A stretch of DNA of 64,000 nt, from contig JABACO010000002.1 in NCBI GenBank assembly GCA_013339895.1, positions 1,403,195-1,467,194 on the forward strand. The letters are read 5' to 3'. Both the position numbers and the translations under genes were made by a program. Shown in pieces: positions 12,731 to 24,100 of this stretch. The DNA is from Ephydatia muelleri. Its lineage: Eukaryota > Porifera > Demospongiae > Spongillida > Spongillidae. How positions within the stretch are numbered: the stretch's first letter is position 1; every line of letters starts with the position of its first letter. Below the pieces are notes generated by a model. That model made no database searches. It worked only from the letters and a program-made list of their open reading frames with translations, and was not told the origin of the DNA.

Positions 12731-14104
12731 TTACATCTTAGTGTAGCTATACTTCTGAAGCCTCTGACCACAGCAAGGATTCAACATAAACAGAACACCA
12801 TCCTACAGAAAATAGAAACATTGAGACAATAATAACAAACGCTGGTTGGTGATGTGTGTGCTCTTGCCCCCTCTCCTCCCCCTCAATGTAAGGTGATGAT
12901 CATTATAAGCTACACTGTATGGTAACACATATGTTATGCATACCCCATCGGATGATCAAGCTCTTCATCCCAATGTCTCTGTTGGTATTACAAATGTTTA
13001 ACTCAATTAATTCCATGTGTGTTCATCCTCCTCTCCATTCTCTCCATCCTCAATACCCCCTTCCCCCTACCCCAACAGGGTGCAGGGAGATCATTCTGCA
13101 ACACAAACTATTGCATTTGTATACCGGCTTCGGTGAATACAATGACTTTTTTAGTACAAATGATCCCATAGTCTACCAAAATGATCCCATAGTGTACCAA
13201 AATGATCTCATAGCGTACCCAAATGACCCCATAGTGTATTTGTCGTGAATCTAATGTAATGATCATTACCTTACACAATGGGGTCATTTCGGTACACTAT
13301 GGGGTCATTTGGGTACACTATGGGGTCATTTAGGTACACTATGGGGTCATTTGGGTACACTATGGGGTCATTTAGGTACACTATGGGTCATTTGGGCCCA
13401 CTATGGGGTCATTTGGGTACACTATAGGGTCATTTGGGTACACTATGGGGTCATTTGGGTACAATATGGGGTCATTTGGGTACACTATGGGGTCATTTGG
13501 GTATGTATACTTTGGTGCATATGATACAATGGCCTCATTGTTTCAATGATTCCATAGTGTACCAGTGACCTCATAGTGTACCAACCCCCCATTCTGTTGT
13601 CTCATTGTGTTCCCAATCCCATATAGTGTACCCAAGGCTCATCATGTACCCCAAAGATCCCATTGTGTACCCAACAGTGTAAAGTCAACACTAATCCAAT
13701 AAGAGCACACAACACTAGTGAAGAGCAACTGTACTGTAATTCCAATCAGAGTGCACCACCACAGTGTGTACTCTACCTTGATGAGGAAGGGAAGGTCTTT
13801 CCAGAAGCCTATGTTCGGAATGACCTCAATTCCACGAGCTCCCTTGCGTGTATACATGATGATAGCTCCAACCACAAAGTAGGCAATGAGTGCAGAAACA
13901 ATTCTGCAGACGACGAATACAACACACGCACACACACACACACATGCACACACACACATGTACATATTTTAAGAATACAGGTTGCATCAAGTTGACTCAC
14001 AAGCTTATGAGAATAAACCCAACGTATCCAGAATCACCTCCACTCCCAATGACAGCACCTCCACCTCCACCTCCACTAGAAATTGGCATTGACACCGTGA
14101 ACAC
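12731..14104 (-). CDS. Cassette C: duplicated exons 5-7 of the receptor family
   Basis: Exon 5 is 14001-14104 (VFTVSMPISS, Gly stalk, GYVGFILIS), exon 6 is 13777-13903 (membrane helix, then KGARGIEVIPNIGFW) and exon 7 is 12731-12802 (DGVLFMLNPCCGQRLQKYS, then YTKM and stop). All are open, keep phases 2 and 0, and retain GT/AG borders. No exons 1-4 exist between this cassette and gene A. Either gene A splices to it as an alternative 3' end, giving a receptor with a slightly different stalk and tail, or it is a non-functional duplicate not yet decayed. Differences from A are mostly conservative (L to R in YTRKG, S to N in LNPCC). Confidence 0.6.
13163..13512. repeat. 21-bp minisatellite between exons 7 and 6 of cassette C
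   Basis: Units of GGGTACACTATGGGGTCATT plus T form about 11 copies at 13280-13512. A shorter inverted-orientation block (AATGATCCCATAGTGTACCA) lies at 13163-13230. Scattered half-units continue to about 13680. The same motif is at the equivalent intron position in genes A and D. Confidence 0.9.
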
Positions 14105-14469
14105 CTGAACACAGAACAAGACCGTGAGCTTAACATTTACTGAACTTCTGTTGACACCACGTCACGTCAGCTTCTGTAAGATCATCAGCCACACCTCTTT
14201 TTGCAAGAGCATTAAGACGATGCAAAGATAATGATTGCATCATAATTTATGTAACACAGAAAGCACACATATTTCACGAATCGGTCGTACGCAAAGTTCA
14301 TGCATATCGATGTTTCAAGTTGAGCTTAAACGAGCCAGTCTCCAGGTAATCTCTGGTGTTGTGCAACAGGAAGAGATCAGTGGTGCTCCATAACTGGTTG
14401 TACGCTTTACTAATGCTTCAGAATCCGATTTGTTCCTGCGACCTTTTTCTAGCAAGAAAATTAATTATT

Positions 14470-14738
14470 GTCCTCTTGCTTACTGCTTCCAATGCCCTCC
14501 TTCCCTGTCCTCTTGCTTACTGGTCCCAGTACCCTCCTCCCCTGTCCTCTTGCTTACTGCTTCCAATGCCCTCCTTCCCTGTCCTCTTGCTTACTGGTCC
14601 CAGTACCCTCCTCCCCTGTCCTCTTGCTTACTGCTCCCCAACGCCCTCCTCTCTGTCCTCTTGCTTACGGCTTCCCTCCTCCCCTGTCCTCTCGCTTACT
14701 GCTCCCCAATGCCCTCCTCCCCTGTCTTCTTTGTTTGC
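14470..14738. repeat. 37-38-bp minisatellite, about 7 copies
   Basis: The pyrimidine-rich unit TCCTCTTGCTTACTGCTCCC plus a CCTCCTCCCCTG tail expands here. The paralogous position at 12230-12310 has only two units, which shows growth after the segmental duplication. Confidence 0.9.
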
Positions 14739-15141
14739 CAGACATCACAGTGAGATTGCATTGTGCTGAAATACGTGGTAGGTTTCAAGTGGCCCAGTAT
14801 TTGAGATCAACAGGCACTCTGAATGTCTGCCATACAGGTCCAACGAGAAATAACCTTACGCAGCTGCAGTCCCATGTGCCAGGTATCATGCAACAGTGAG
14901 ATAGTAATTTGGTAATCATTAGCAACACAGCCACTTCTCTCAAAATGGGTTTCCTTCCAATGTGTAACTACCCTGATAGAAGTATATGAAAGCAAAACAA
15001 ACATGCAGAAAAAAAATTAAGCTCTTCAATATAAAGGTCAAATGCAAATCAATCAATACAAAAACACCTAACCTACATAAACTATATTTTTAGCTTCCAT
15101 ATATTCATTGCAGTGGCATCTAAGCCCCATACCACAGCATA

Positions 15142-18100
15142 TTACATCTTTGTGTAGCTAAACTTCTGAAGCTTCTGACCACAGCAAGGACTCAACATAA
15201 ACAGAACACCATCCTACAAGAAATAGAAACATGAGACAATAATAACAAATGCTGGTTGGTGATGTGTGTGCTCTTGCCCCCTCTCCTCCCCCTCAATGTA
15301 AGGTGATGATCATTATAAGCTACACTGTATGGTAACACATATGTTATGCATATCCCATTAAATGATCAAGCTCTTCATCCCAATGTCTCTGTTAGTATTA
15401 CAAATGTTTAACACAATTAGTTCCATGTGTGTTCATCCTCCCCATTGGCTCCATCCTCAACTCCCCCCCCCCCCCCCCCCCCCCCCCCCCATGCCAACAG
15501 GGTGCTGGGAGATCAAACAGTTGCATTTGTATACTTCGGAATACAATGACCTCATTAGTACAAATGATCCCATAGTGTGCCCAAATGACCCCACAGTGTG
15601 CCCAAATGACCCCACAGTGTACCTAAATGACTCCATAGTGTACCCAAATGACCCCATAGTGTACCCAAATGACCCCATAGTGGGCCCAAATGACTCATAG
15701 TGTACCCAAATGACCCCATAGTGAACCCAAATGACTCCATAGTGTACCCAAATGATCCCATAGTGTACCGAAATGACCCCATAGTGTACCGAAATGACCC
15801 CATAGTGTAAGGTAATGATCATCATATTCCCACAGGGAGATCACGACAAATATGTATACTTTGGCGCATACAGTGGCCTCATTGGTTCAATGATCCCATA
15901 GTGTACCAGTGACCTCATAGTGTACCAACCCCCCATTCTGTTGTCTCATTGTGTTCCCAATCCCATATGGTGTACCCAAGACTCGTCATGTACCCCAAAG
16001 ATCCCATAGTGTACCCAACAGTGTAAAGTCAACGCTAATCCAATAAGAGCACACAACACTAGTGAAGAGCAACTGTACTGTAATTCCAATCAGAGTGCAC
16101 CACCACAGTGTGTACTCTACCTTGATGAGGAAGGGGAGGTCTTTCCAGAAGCCTATGTTTGGAATGACCTCAATTCCACGAGCTCCCTTGAGTGTATACA
16201 TGATGATAGCTCCAACCACAAAGTAGGCAATGAGTGCAGAAATAATTCTGCAGACGACGAATACAACACACGCACACACACACATACGCACACACACACA
16301 TGCACACACACACGCACACACACACACATGCACACACACGCACACACACATGCACACACACACACACACATGCACACACACACACGCACACACATGCACA
16401 CACACATATACACACACACATGTATATATATTTAAGAATATAGGTTTGCATCACGTTGACTCACAAGCTTATGAGAATAAACCCAACGTATCCAGAATCA
16501 CCTCCACCCCCAGTGACAGCACCTCCACCTCCACCTCCACCTCCACCAGAAATTGGCATATACACTGTGAACGCCTGAACACAGAACAAGACAAGTGAGT
16601 TTAAGATTTACTGAAATTCTGTTGACACAGCATCACGTCGGCTTCTGTAAGATCATCAACCACACCTCTTTTTGCAAGAGCTTTAAGACGATGCACAGAT
16701 AATGATTACATCATAATTTATGTAACACAGAAAGCAGACATATTTTCAGGAATCGATCATATGAAATGTTCATGCATGTTCATGCTTCAAGTTGAGCTTA
16801 AACGAGCCAGTCTCCAGGTAATCTCTGGTGTTGTGCAACAGGAAGAGATCAGTGGTGCTCCATAACTGGTTGTACGCTTTACTAATGCTTCTGAATCTTA
16901 TTTGTTCCTGCAACCTTTTTCTTGCAAGCAAATTAATTATTCTCTTTATAGAGAAGGTATGATTTCAATGTAATAACAGTAGCAAAAAGCAAGGAAAGCA
17001 GGTACAGTTCTGCTACAGTGTGGTTTGATACAACAGCAACGTTTGCAAATACAGACATTTCCCATCTGTGCTGATCTCTTCAATAGTTGGTAAAAACATG
17101 CTCCATGCAAAGGGGAGCATAGCTTTTGCTCTGATAACACCGCAAATTAAGGACAATATGAAACTTACTGTTAATGCACGCTTGTTGTAATTAAAAGTTG
17201 TTGTAAAAGGTAATTAACTATTCAACACTTGTGGCCATACCACCTTTGAGTGAACATTCTTTTGCATTTGTTTTCAGAAGGCTCCACGCACGAGTCCAGC
17301 TAACATGGCTGACCATTGACATAACATAGCACCTCATGATGCCCTCTTTACACGTATAAAAGGAACAGTGGTTTCAACATGGCAGCTGAACATTGTTTGC
17401 ATGCCACTCCTCCTTTCTACATCTTTGCAGATCACCACTTCTGCATGCAAAGCAAGAATGACATAATTATCATTCTAGTGGCACACAGGTATCTGAAGGT
17501 CTGATTTATACTCAATTGGCAATCAAGATTCAGTAATAGCACTTTAGCAAAGGTTAGGCCAAGCCATAGTACGGTCCTGGCCATTGAGCAACTTGTGGCA
17601 GTCCACAGTAAGAACAGCTTCTCCATCTGTGTGCACAATCAATATGTGTGTGCAGGCACTCACATATTTTCCAGTACCAGTTTCAGCAGCTGTAGTAGTT
17701 TGAGGCTGTGATAGAGTAGCGACTCCAATAAAGGTAACCGTGGTAGTTCTGGATGTAAACACATACAGGGTGTTCATGAATGTACAGGGCAGGTTTAAAT
17801 GGCTATAACTTTATATTGGAGTCAGTTAGCTGCTTTTAGATGGCTCTGATTAAGCAAATAGTACATTAGATTAAGTTAAATGGTTGAGTACCTAAATTCA
17901 AATTAAAAAAATTATCAAAGCCTCTGTAATTATCAGTATCCAGTGTTCAATACTATTGGATTTTAAAAACCATTTTTAATTAGTCTGAGGTCAATTTATC
18001 TGGTTTGGGTTGATTAATTAATACTGAGCTATTAAAGTTAAGCATCTTTTAATGGCTTAGTAAGTCTAATTAATTGTTTATAATTAATCAATCACTGATC

Positions 18101-21100
18101 AATAATACCTCAAATAATTAACTTTAATAATGAGTTATTAAATTACAAAGTCTCTTGATTGTGCATGTGAGGTTATCGAGTTTGATTTGTTGATTTGAAT
18201 TTTTTTATAACAATATTTCTTATACATTGTAAGACTGTTGTGGGTCAATTTTTGCATAATGTGCCAAGCTCACCAGGTGAAAATGAAGCCAAATGACTGA
18301 CATAGAGATGAGTGCAGCACACAATATTACAGACAAGGCTAAATTTTAGAATGCTCAAAAACACATGCCCGATTTCATGAATTCCACTAGTCAATGTTTC
18401 GTGTATAATTTCATCTTTATTGTCATTAACCAGGACGAGTAGCACAAGTCTAGAACTGATGTTGATGGCCTGGGTACCTTGTAATTCCACTACCATATGT
18501 ACACCACACCTTAGGGTTCAAAATTCTATGGAGATAACTGCACACTCTGTTACGATTAAATAGGAACAGACCCTTAAAACCTAAACCTTAAATGTTACAG
18601 TATTATTTAGTGTCATATCTGATTCGATTCCTTCAAGTGACAGTGGTATACACCACTCCATTACAACTTCAGTACAATCAGGTTAGCCAATCAGGTTGTA
18701 CGGACAAACCTTACGATGCCTGAAGTGGTAGCGCTGTATCTGATGGTAAAGGAGGTGGAGTTGACTATGGTCCACTCTGGGGTTGCCCCTGCATTGTACT
18801 CGGTAGAGGTAGATGTTTTGCTTTGTTGACACACCTATGGAAATGATGATTGCCATGGTGATGTAGCTACGCCATGCTCTGGTAGCTGAGGGGGAGGAGC
18901 GGAAAGGGGAGGAAGGGGTGAGGGGGAGGAAGGAGGGAATGAAAGAAAGGAGAGGGGAGGAGGGGAGGAAGGTGGGGGAGGAGGGGAGGATGAATGTGTG
19001 TATGTTTATGCTTGTGTATATATGTGTATGTGTGTGTGTATGTGTGTGTATGTGTGTATGTGTGTATGTGTGTGTGCATGTGTGTGTATGTGTGTGTATG
19101 TGTGTGCATGTGTGTGTGTATGTGTGTGTGTATGTGTGTGTGAATGTGTGTGTAATGTGTGTATGTGTGTGTATTGTGAGTATGTGTGTGTATGTGTGTG
19201 TATGTGTGTGTGTGTGATGGGTGAGGTGAGTGCTGGAGCAATCTGGAGTGGTTTCTGAACTCTGGAATTGATAACCAAAGGAGTTGTCACACATAAATGT
19301 TGACACATTGAAATCTAGAAGCTAATAGAACTTGAATACTGACTGTTCCTTTATTCATGATATCTCAATCTAGACTGTTAGAAGTTAGTGGTAATGACAT
19401 CACCACCGTTGCTGTGAACTGTGATGTAAGCATTGTTACTTGAAGTGCGGCAACGAAGGAAACGAGCCTATGCGGGACTCATGAATTGTGAGTATAGGAG
19501 CATCGTTAACGTGTTTAGATGGTAGTCCTTCCCATTAATGCTTCGAAATTGGTTTTTAATTGACTACTCCACACTTACTTGCAGTCAAAATATTGAATAA
19601 TGACGCAAAATATTAATATCTACATAAACCAGGACTAGTCCAATAATCATGCATACTCTTCCCTCCCCACCCCTCCTCCCCTCCCCTACTGACACACACA
19701 TGCACACACACATGGCATTTACATTGGCTTGATTTGGGGAACTTCCTCCACATGTGAAGGTATTACAGGGATTATAGATGTAGTTCCAACCACTTGCTCC
19801 ATTAACCGTTGTCCTGTAGGTAAATGATAGAGTGTAAAGATCCACTATACAGTAGCAACACAATCCATCCCCTTCCACTCCCTTCCCACCTCCCCCCTAC
19901 TACTCCTTCCCTACCTCCGTCTCCCCATCCCTTCTCTTCACCTCCCTGCCATTGTGATGTCATTAGTATAAAATGGTCATCTCTGTGGTAGCACAGAACC
20001 ATTGTAAACCTTTTTTTATCAACTAACAAAAATCATTGTGTAGTGAAACCCCTGTGCATCACAAATGAGACATCCATGCTTGCTTGATTTGTGACTCTTA
20101 GCATCTCAAACAGTTAGGTCATATGCATTTCGAAACCACGAAAGTACTTTTAGTAAAATCTAGTCAGGGATAACAACTGTCCAATCAATATTGGGAGAGA
20201 AGTATTTACCACAATTCATGATCTAACCCACTCTCTTCACTGATGTGCTGTTGTTCGACGTCACTAACAAAAGTTTTCAGGTCAGTACAATCTCCATACC
20301 AGCTTTTGTTGCTCCGAACACGATGCATGCAGTTACTGTGCAGTGCTTTGTTTGGGCAACCAAAATAGATACATAACTTACTCTATCATGTGCTTGCCCA
20401 TGTCTTTATGACATGCATGCATGAGTGATGTATGTGTCACTTTTGATTGCTTCAGCATGTGCAAGTATTTGTTGTATGTAGCCATGCGTGAGTGCTCCCC
20501 CAGCTGTGAGTGGGTTTACATGTCCATATGCCCCACTATAGGCTCCCTCACTATCTCCCTCACTATATCTCCCTCACTATCTCCCTCACTATCTCTCTCA
20601 CTATCTCCCTCACTATCTCCCTCACTATCTCCCTCACTATCTCCCTCACTATCTCCCTCACTATCTCCCTCACTATCTCCCTCCCTATCTCCCTCACAAT
20701 CTCCCTCACTATATCCCTCACTATGATATTTGACAAGAGTCACATGTTTCTGCAAAACTGGCACACACACACACACGCCATGCCAAATGAATTGACTAGT
20801 TCAGTGGGTCTATAATATTTATCCTCTGAATGCAGTTCAAATAGAGCAAGACTGCTATGTGTATGTGTGTGTGTGTGTGTGTTTATTGTTCTTGTGTTTT
20901 GGAGTTGTTATGGTTACTGCTTTTTTTTTCTCGTAAGAAATAAAATTAAATTTCAAAAGATAAGCTGAAACAGACATGAATCATTCCACGAGTGCCAGAT
21001 AAACCTCACAGAGATCACTGCCATCTGTACAGAGGCTTACTTGCTATCCAGATATTCTGGAAACTACCAATCCGATTGTACGATGATGGCTAGCAATCTG

Positions 21101-21144
21101 TTGCTCCCATTAATAGCTGCTAGCATCCCATCCCCTCTCCTTCC

Positions 21145-21178
<34 letters not shown>

Positions 21179-24100
21179 CTGCCATTGCAATACCAATGAA
21201 TCTAGACCCCTCGGAGGCTTAGCAATTGGTGGTGGTGGTGATGGTGGCGACTAGCAAGTTATCAAGTGTAGTGGTGGGGATGAAATTATGGTAATCTGTT
21301 GGCGCGATGGGTGTGTGGTTTCAACGCAATGCATCCATCAAACTAGTGTCATTTCATAACAAACATGATTATATTGCGCATTCAGTTGTTGGTCACAGCC
21401 CAGCCCTTAAGCTCTGTCTCAACTTTAGACTATAGCATAATGGAATCTCGCAATCTGATTGGTCGATAACAGCAGAGATCATGATCTCTGATAACAGGTA
21501 CCTTATTGTAGAGACCTCGTTAGCCTAATCGTGTCCTCTAAATGCCAGCGGGCGACGGTAGAATACCCGCCCTCTGGCACTTAGAATACCCGCCCTCTGG
21601 CACTTAGAATACCCGCCCTCTTGCGCACTTAGAATACCCGCCAGTTACTTCACAACAAAAAAAACCGCGCTTGCGCAATGATAATTGTAACGGCATTGGT
21701 TACTTTAAACGTAAACATGCGCGTTCTGTAGTCTAAATCAGTTAGATACTGTCACCTTCGTGATTTAGAATACCCTCGGGCCCTTAGCTACGCTCGGGAC
21801 GCTACAGCCCAGGGCCCTCGGGTATTCTAAATCACGTCGGTTCCAGTATCTAACTATTATTTAAACCTCAGTATGCCATGCCCACACTATAAAGTACATA
21901 GCAAGTGATTGTAGGAGGAGGAGGAGGAGGTGGAGGAGGAGGAGGAAAAGGGAGGGAGGAGGAGGGAGGGAGGAAGGAGGGAGGAGGGAGGGAGGAGGAG
22001 GGAGGGAGGAGGAGGGAGGGAAAAGGAGGGAGGGAGGAGGAGGGGGGAGGGAGGAGGAGGGGGGAGGGAGGAGGAGGAGTGTTGGGAGGAGGAGATAGCA
22101 GAGAGGCATTAGGTCAGCCTCATTCAATCACAACTGAACAGGCACTTCAAGGGAAGTGTTATGGACCCGCTTCGCCACCGCGTAGCTCGCGCACACCAAC
22201 GACACAATTTAACTGTCACTCTTTATCTTTAAGACCAATGCACACACATTGCATTTGATCTACGCAAGACAAAACCCAATACTGCCTAGCCACCCCCTTC
22301 CTCTCTCTCTAGCTCTCCTTTTATACCCTGCTGCTCCTAGTCACAGGTCATCCTTTCAGAGTTGGACCCCCTTTTCATCAATCTGCCCTCCTTGCATTCT
22401 GCACCCTGGCACCTATTCATAGGGTCGCACACTTCACTCTCGTCATGCTTAGCTTTGCTCCATGACACTCCACCACCCTTCTCCAGCGACACACCTGTCG
22501 CTCCATCACTAAACATTCTGGACAAGGCATCCGCATTGGCGTTAGCCTTTCCTGTGCGATATTGCACGGAGAACTGGAATGGCTGCAGCGCAAGACTCCA
22601 TCGCATCAGCCTATTATTAGCATCTTTTAGGCGATCAAGCCACTCCAGTGACCTATGATCCGTCTGGATAGTAAATGATCTTCCTAGAAGGTACACTCTG
22701 AAAATCTGCACCGCCAACTTTATCGCCAAACACTCCTTTTCCACCACCGAGTACTTCTCTTCTCTGGGCAACAGCTTCCGGCTGAAATACGCCACAGGAT
22801 GATCTTCCCCCTCATACAATTGACTTAGGACCGCGCCCACTCCTCGATCTGATGCATCGGTTTGCAACACAAACGGTTTCTCGAAATCTGGGCACTTCAA
22901 CACCGGTTCCCCGCACAGCAATGATTTCAATTTCTCAAACGCCCTTCCACACTCACTATTCCACTGGACCTCTTTTGTGGCTGTTTTCCTCGTCAGATCC
23001 GTCAAAGGTGCTGCAGTCTCCGCAAAATTCGGGATAAATCTCCTGTAATAGCCCGCCAATCCTAGAAATCCCCTCACCGCCGTCTTTGTCCTTGGAATTG
23101 GAAACTCCTTGAGTGCCTCCAGTTTGGAATTTTCTGGTCTCACAGTTCCATTTCCCACCATATGTCCAAGATATATGCATTGGTCCATCCCGAACTGGCA
23201 CTTATCCAACTTCACCGTTAGAGCAGCTTTTCTCAATCTCCGGAACACCTCCTTCAAATGCTTCATGTGATCCTTCCAATTATCACTGTAAATCACAATA
23301 TCATCCAGGTAAGCTGCTGAGTAGCCCTCTGTTCCTCTCAACAATTCGTCCATCATTCTCTGGAACGTCGCTGGGGCTCCTTGCAATCCGAACGGCATTA
23401 CTGTAAACTGGAAGAGTCCATATGGAGAAGAAAATGCAGTCTTTGCTCGGTCCTCAGCTGCAACTGGCACTTGCCAATAACCTTTTGACAAATCCAATGT
23501 TGTGATCACCTTCGCCCGTCCAAGCCTGTCAATCAGCTCGTCGATCCGCGGCATAGGGTACGCATCCTGTCGCGTCACTCCGTTCAACCGACGGAAATCG
23601 ACACAGACTCGCAGGGATCCATCCTTTTTCTTGACAAGGACCATGGGCGATGCCCAAGGACTGTTGGAACGCTCAATTACTCCATGCTTCAGCATCTCTT
23701 CCAACTCCTCCTTCACCGAATCCCGATAGCAATATGGCAATCGATAGGGCGGTAACCTTGTTGGTGGACCGTTAGTTTCAATCGAATGCACCGCAAGATT
23801 CGTCCTCCCTGGTGTGTTCCTGATCACATCCGCGAAATCTTTGTGCAAATCATGAAGCTGCCTCAGTTGTTCGGTTCCAACCATCTTTCCTACTTTCATC
23901 TCTCCATTCTCCTTGTTCCTCTCCCACAACGGAATCTCCTCTTCGCCTTCCTCGTTTACTTCTTCCGTCCACAGGCATACCGTTGTTGGCATATTCCACT
24001 CTTTCAGCATGTTCACGTGGAATATTCTCTTTTTCTTTCTCTTGTCGTGCATGTTGACCTCGTAGGTAACTGGAGTAACCCTTTTGGTTATACCGTACGG

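Larger units (their letters stand above)
11895..14144. repeat. Tandem segmental duplication, copy 1 (pairs with 14145-16614)
   Basis: The boundary sequence AACTTCTGTTGACAC, followed by CTTCTGTAAGATCATC, occurs near 11895, 14145 and 16615. The two full units between these points (about 2.25 and 2.47 kb) share exons 5-7, introns, minisatellites and flanks. A third partial unit follows at 16615-16950. The length difference comes mainly from minisatellite and microsatellite size. Confidence 0.85.

Noticed and set aside
18245-18496. Frame MVVELQGTQAINIS... shared with 1046-1264 as a conserved gene
   Set aside because: Shared only because the whole region is duplicated; differences are mostly amino-acid changing and it lies in an intron.
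21905-22258. Gly/Glu-rich plus-strand ORF
   Set aside because: Purine-tract artefact running into the LTR.
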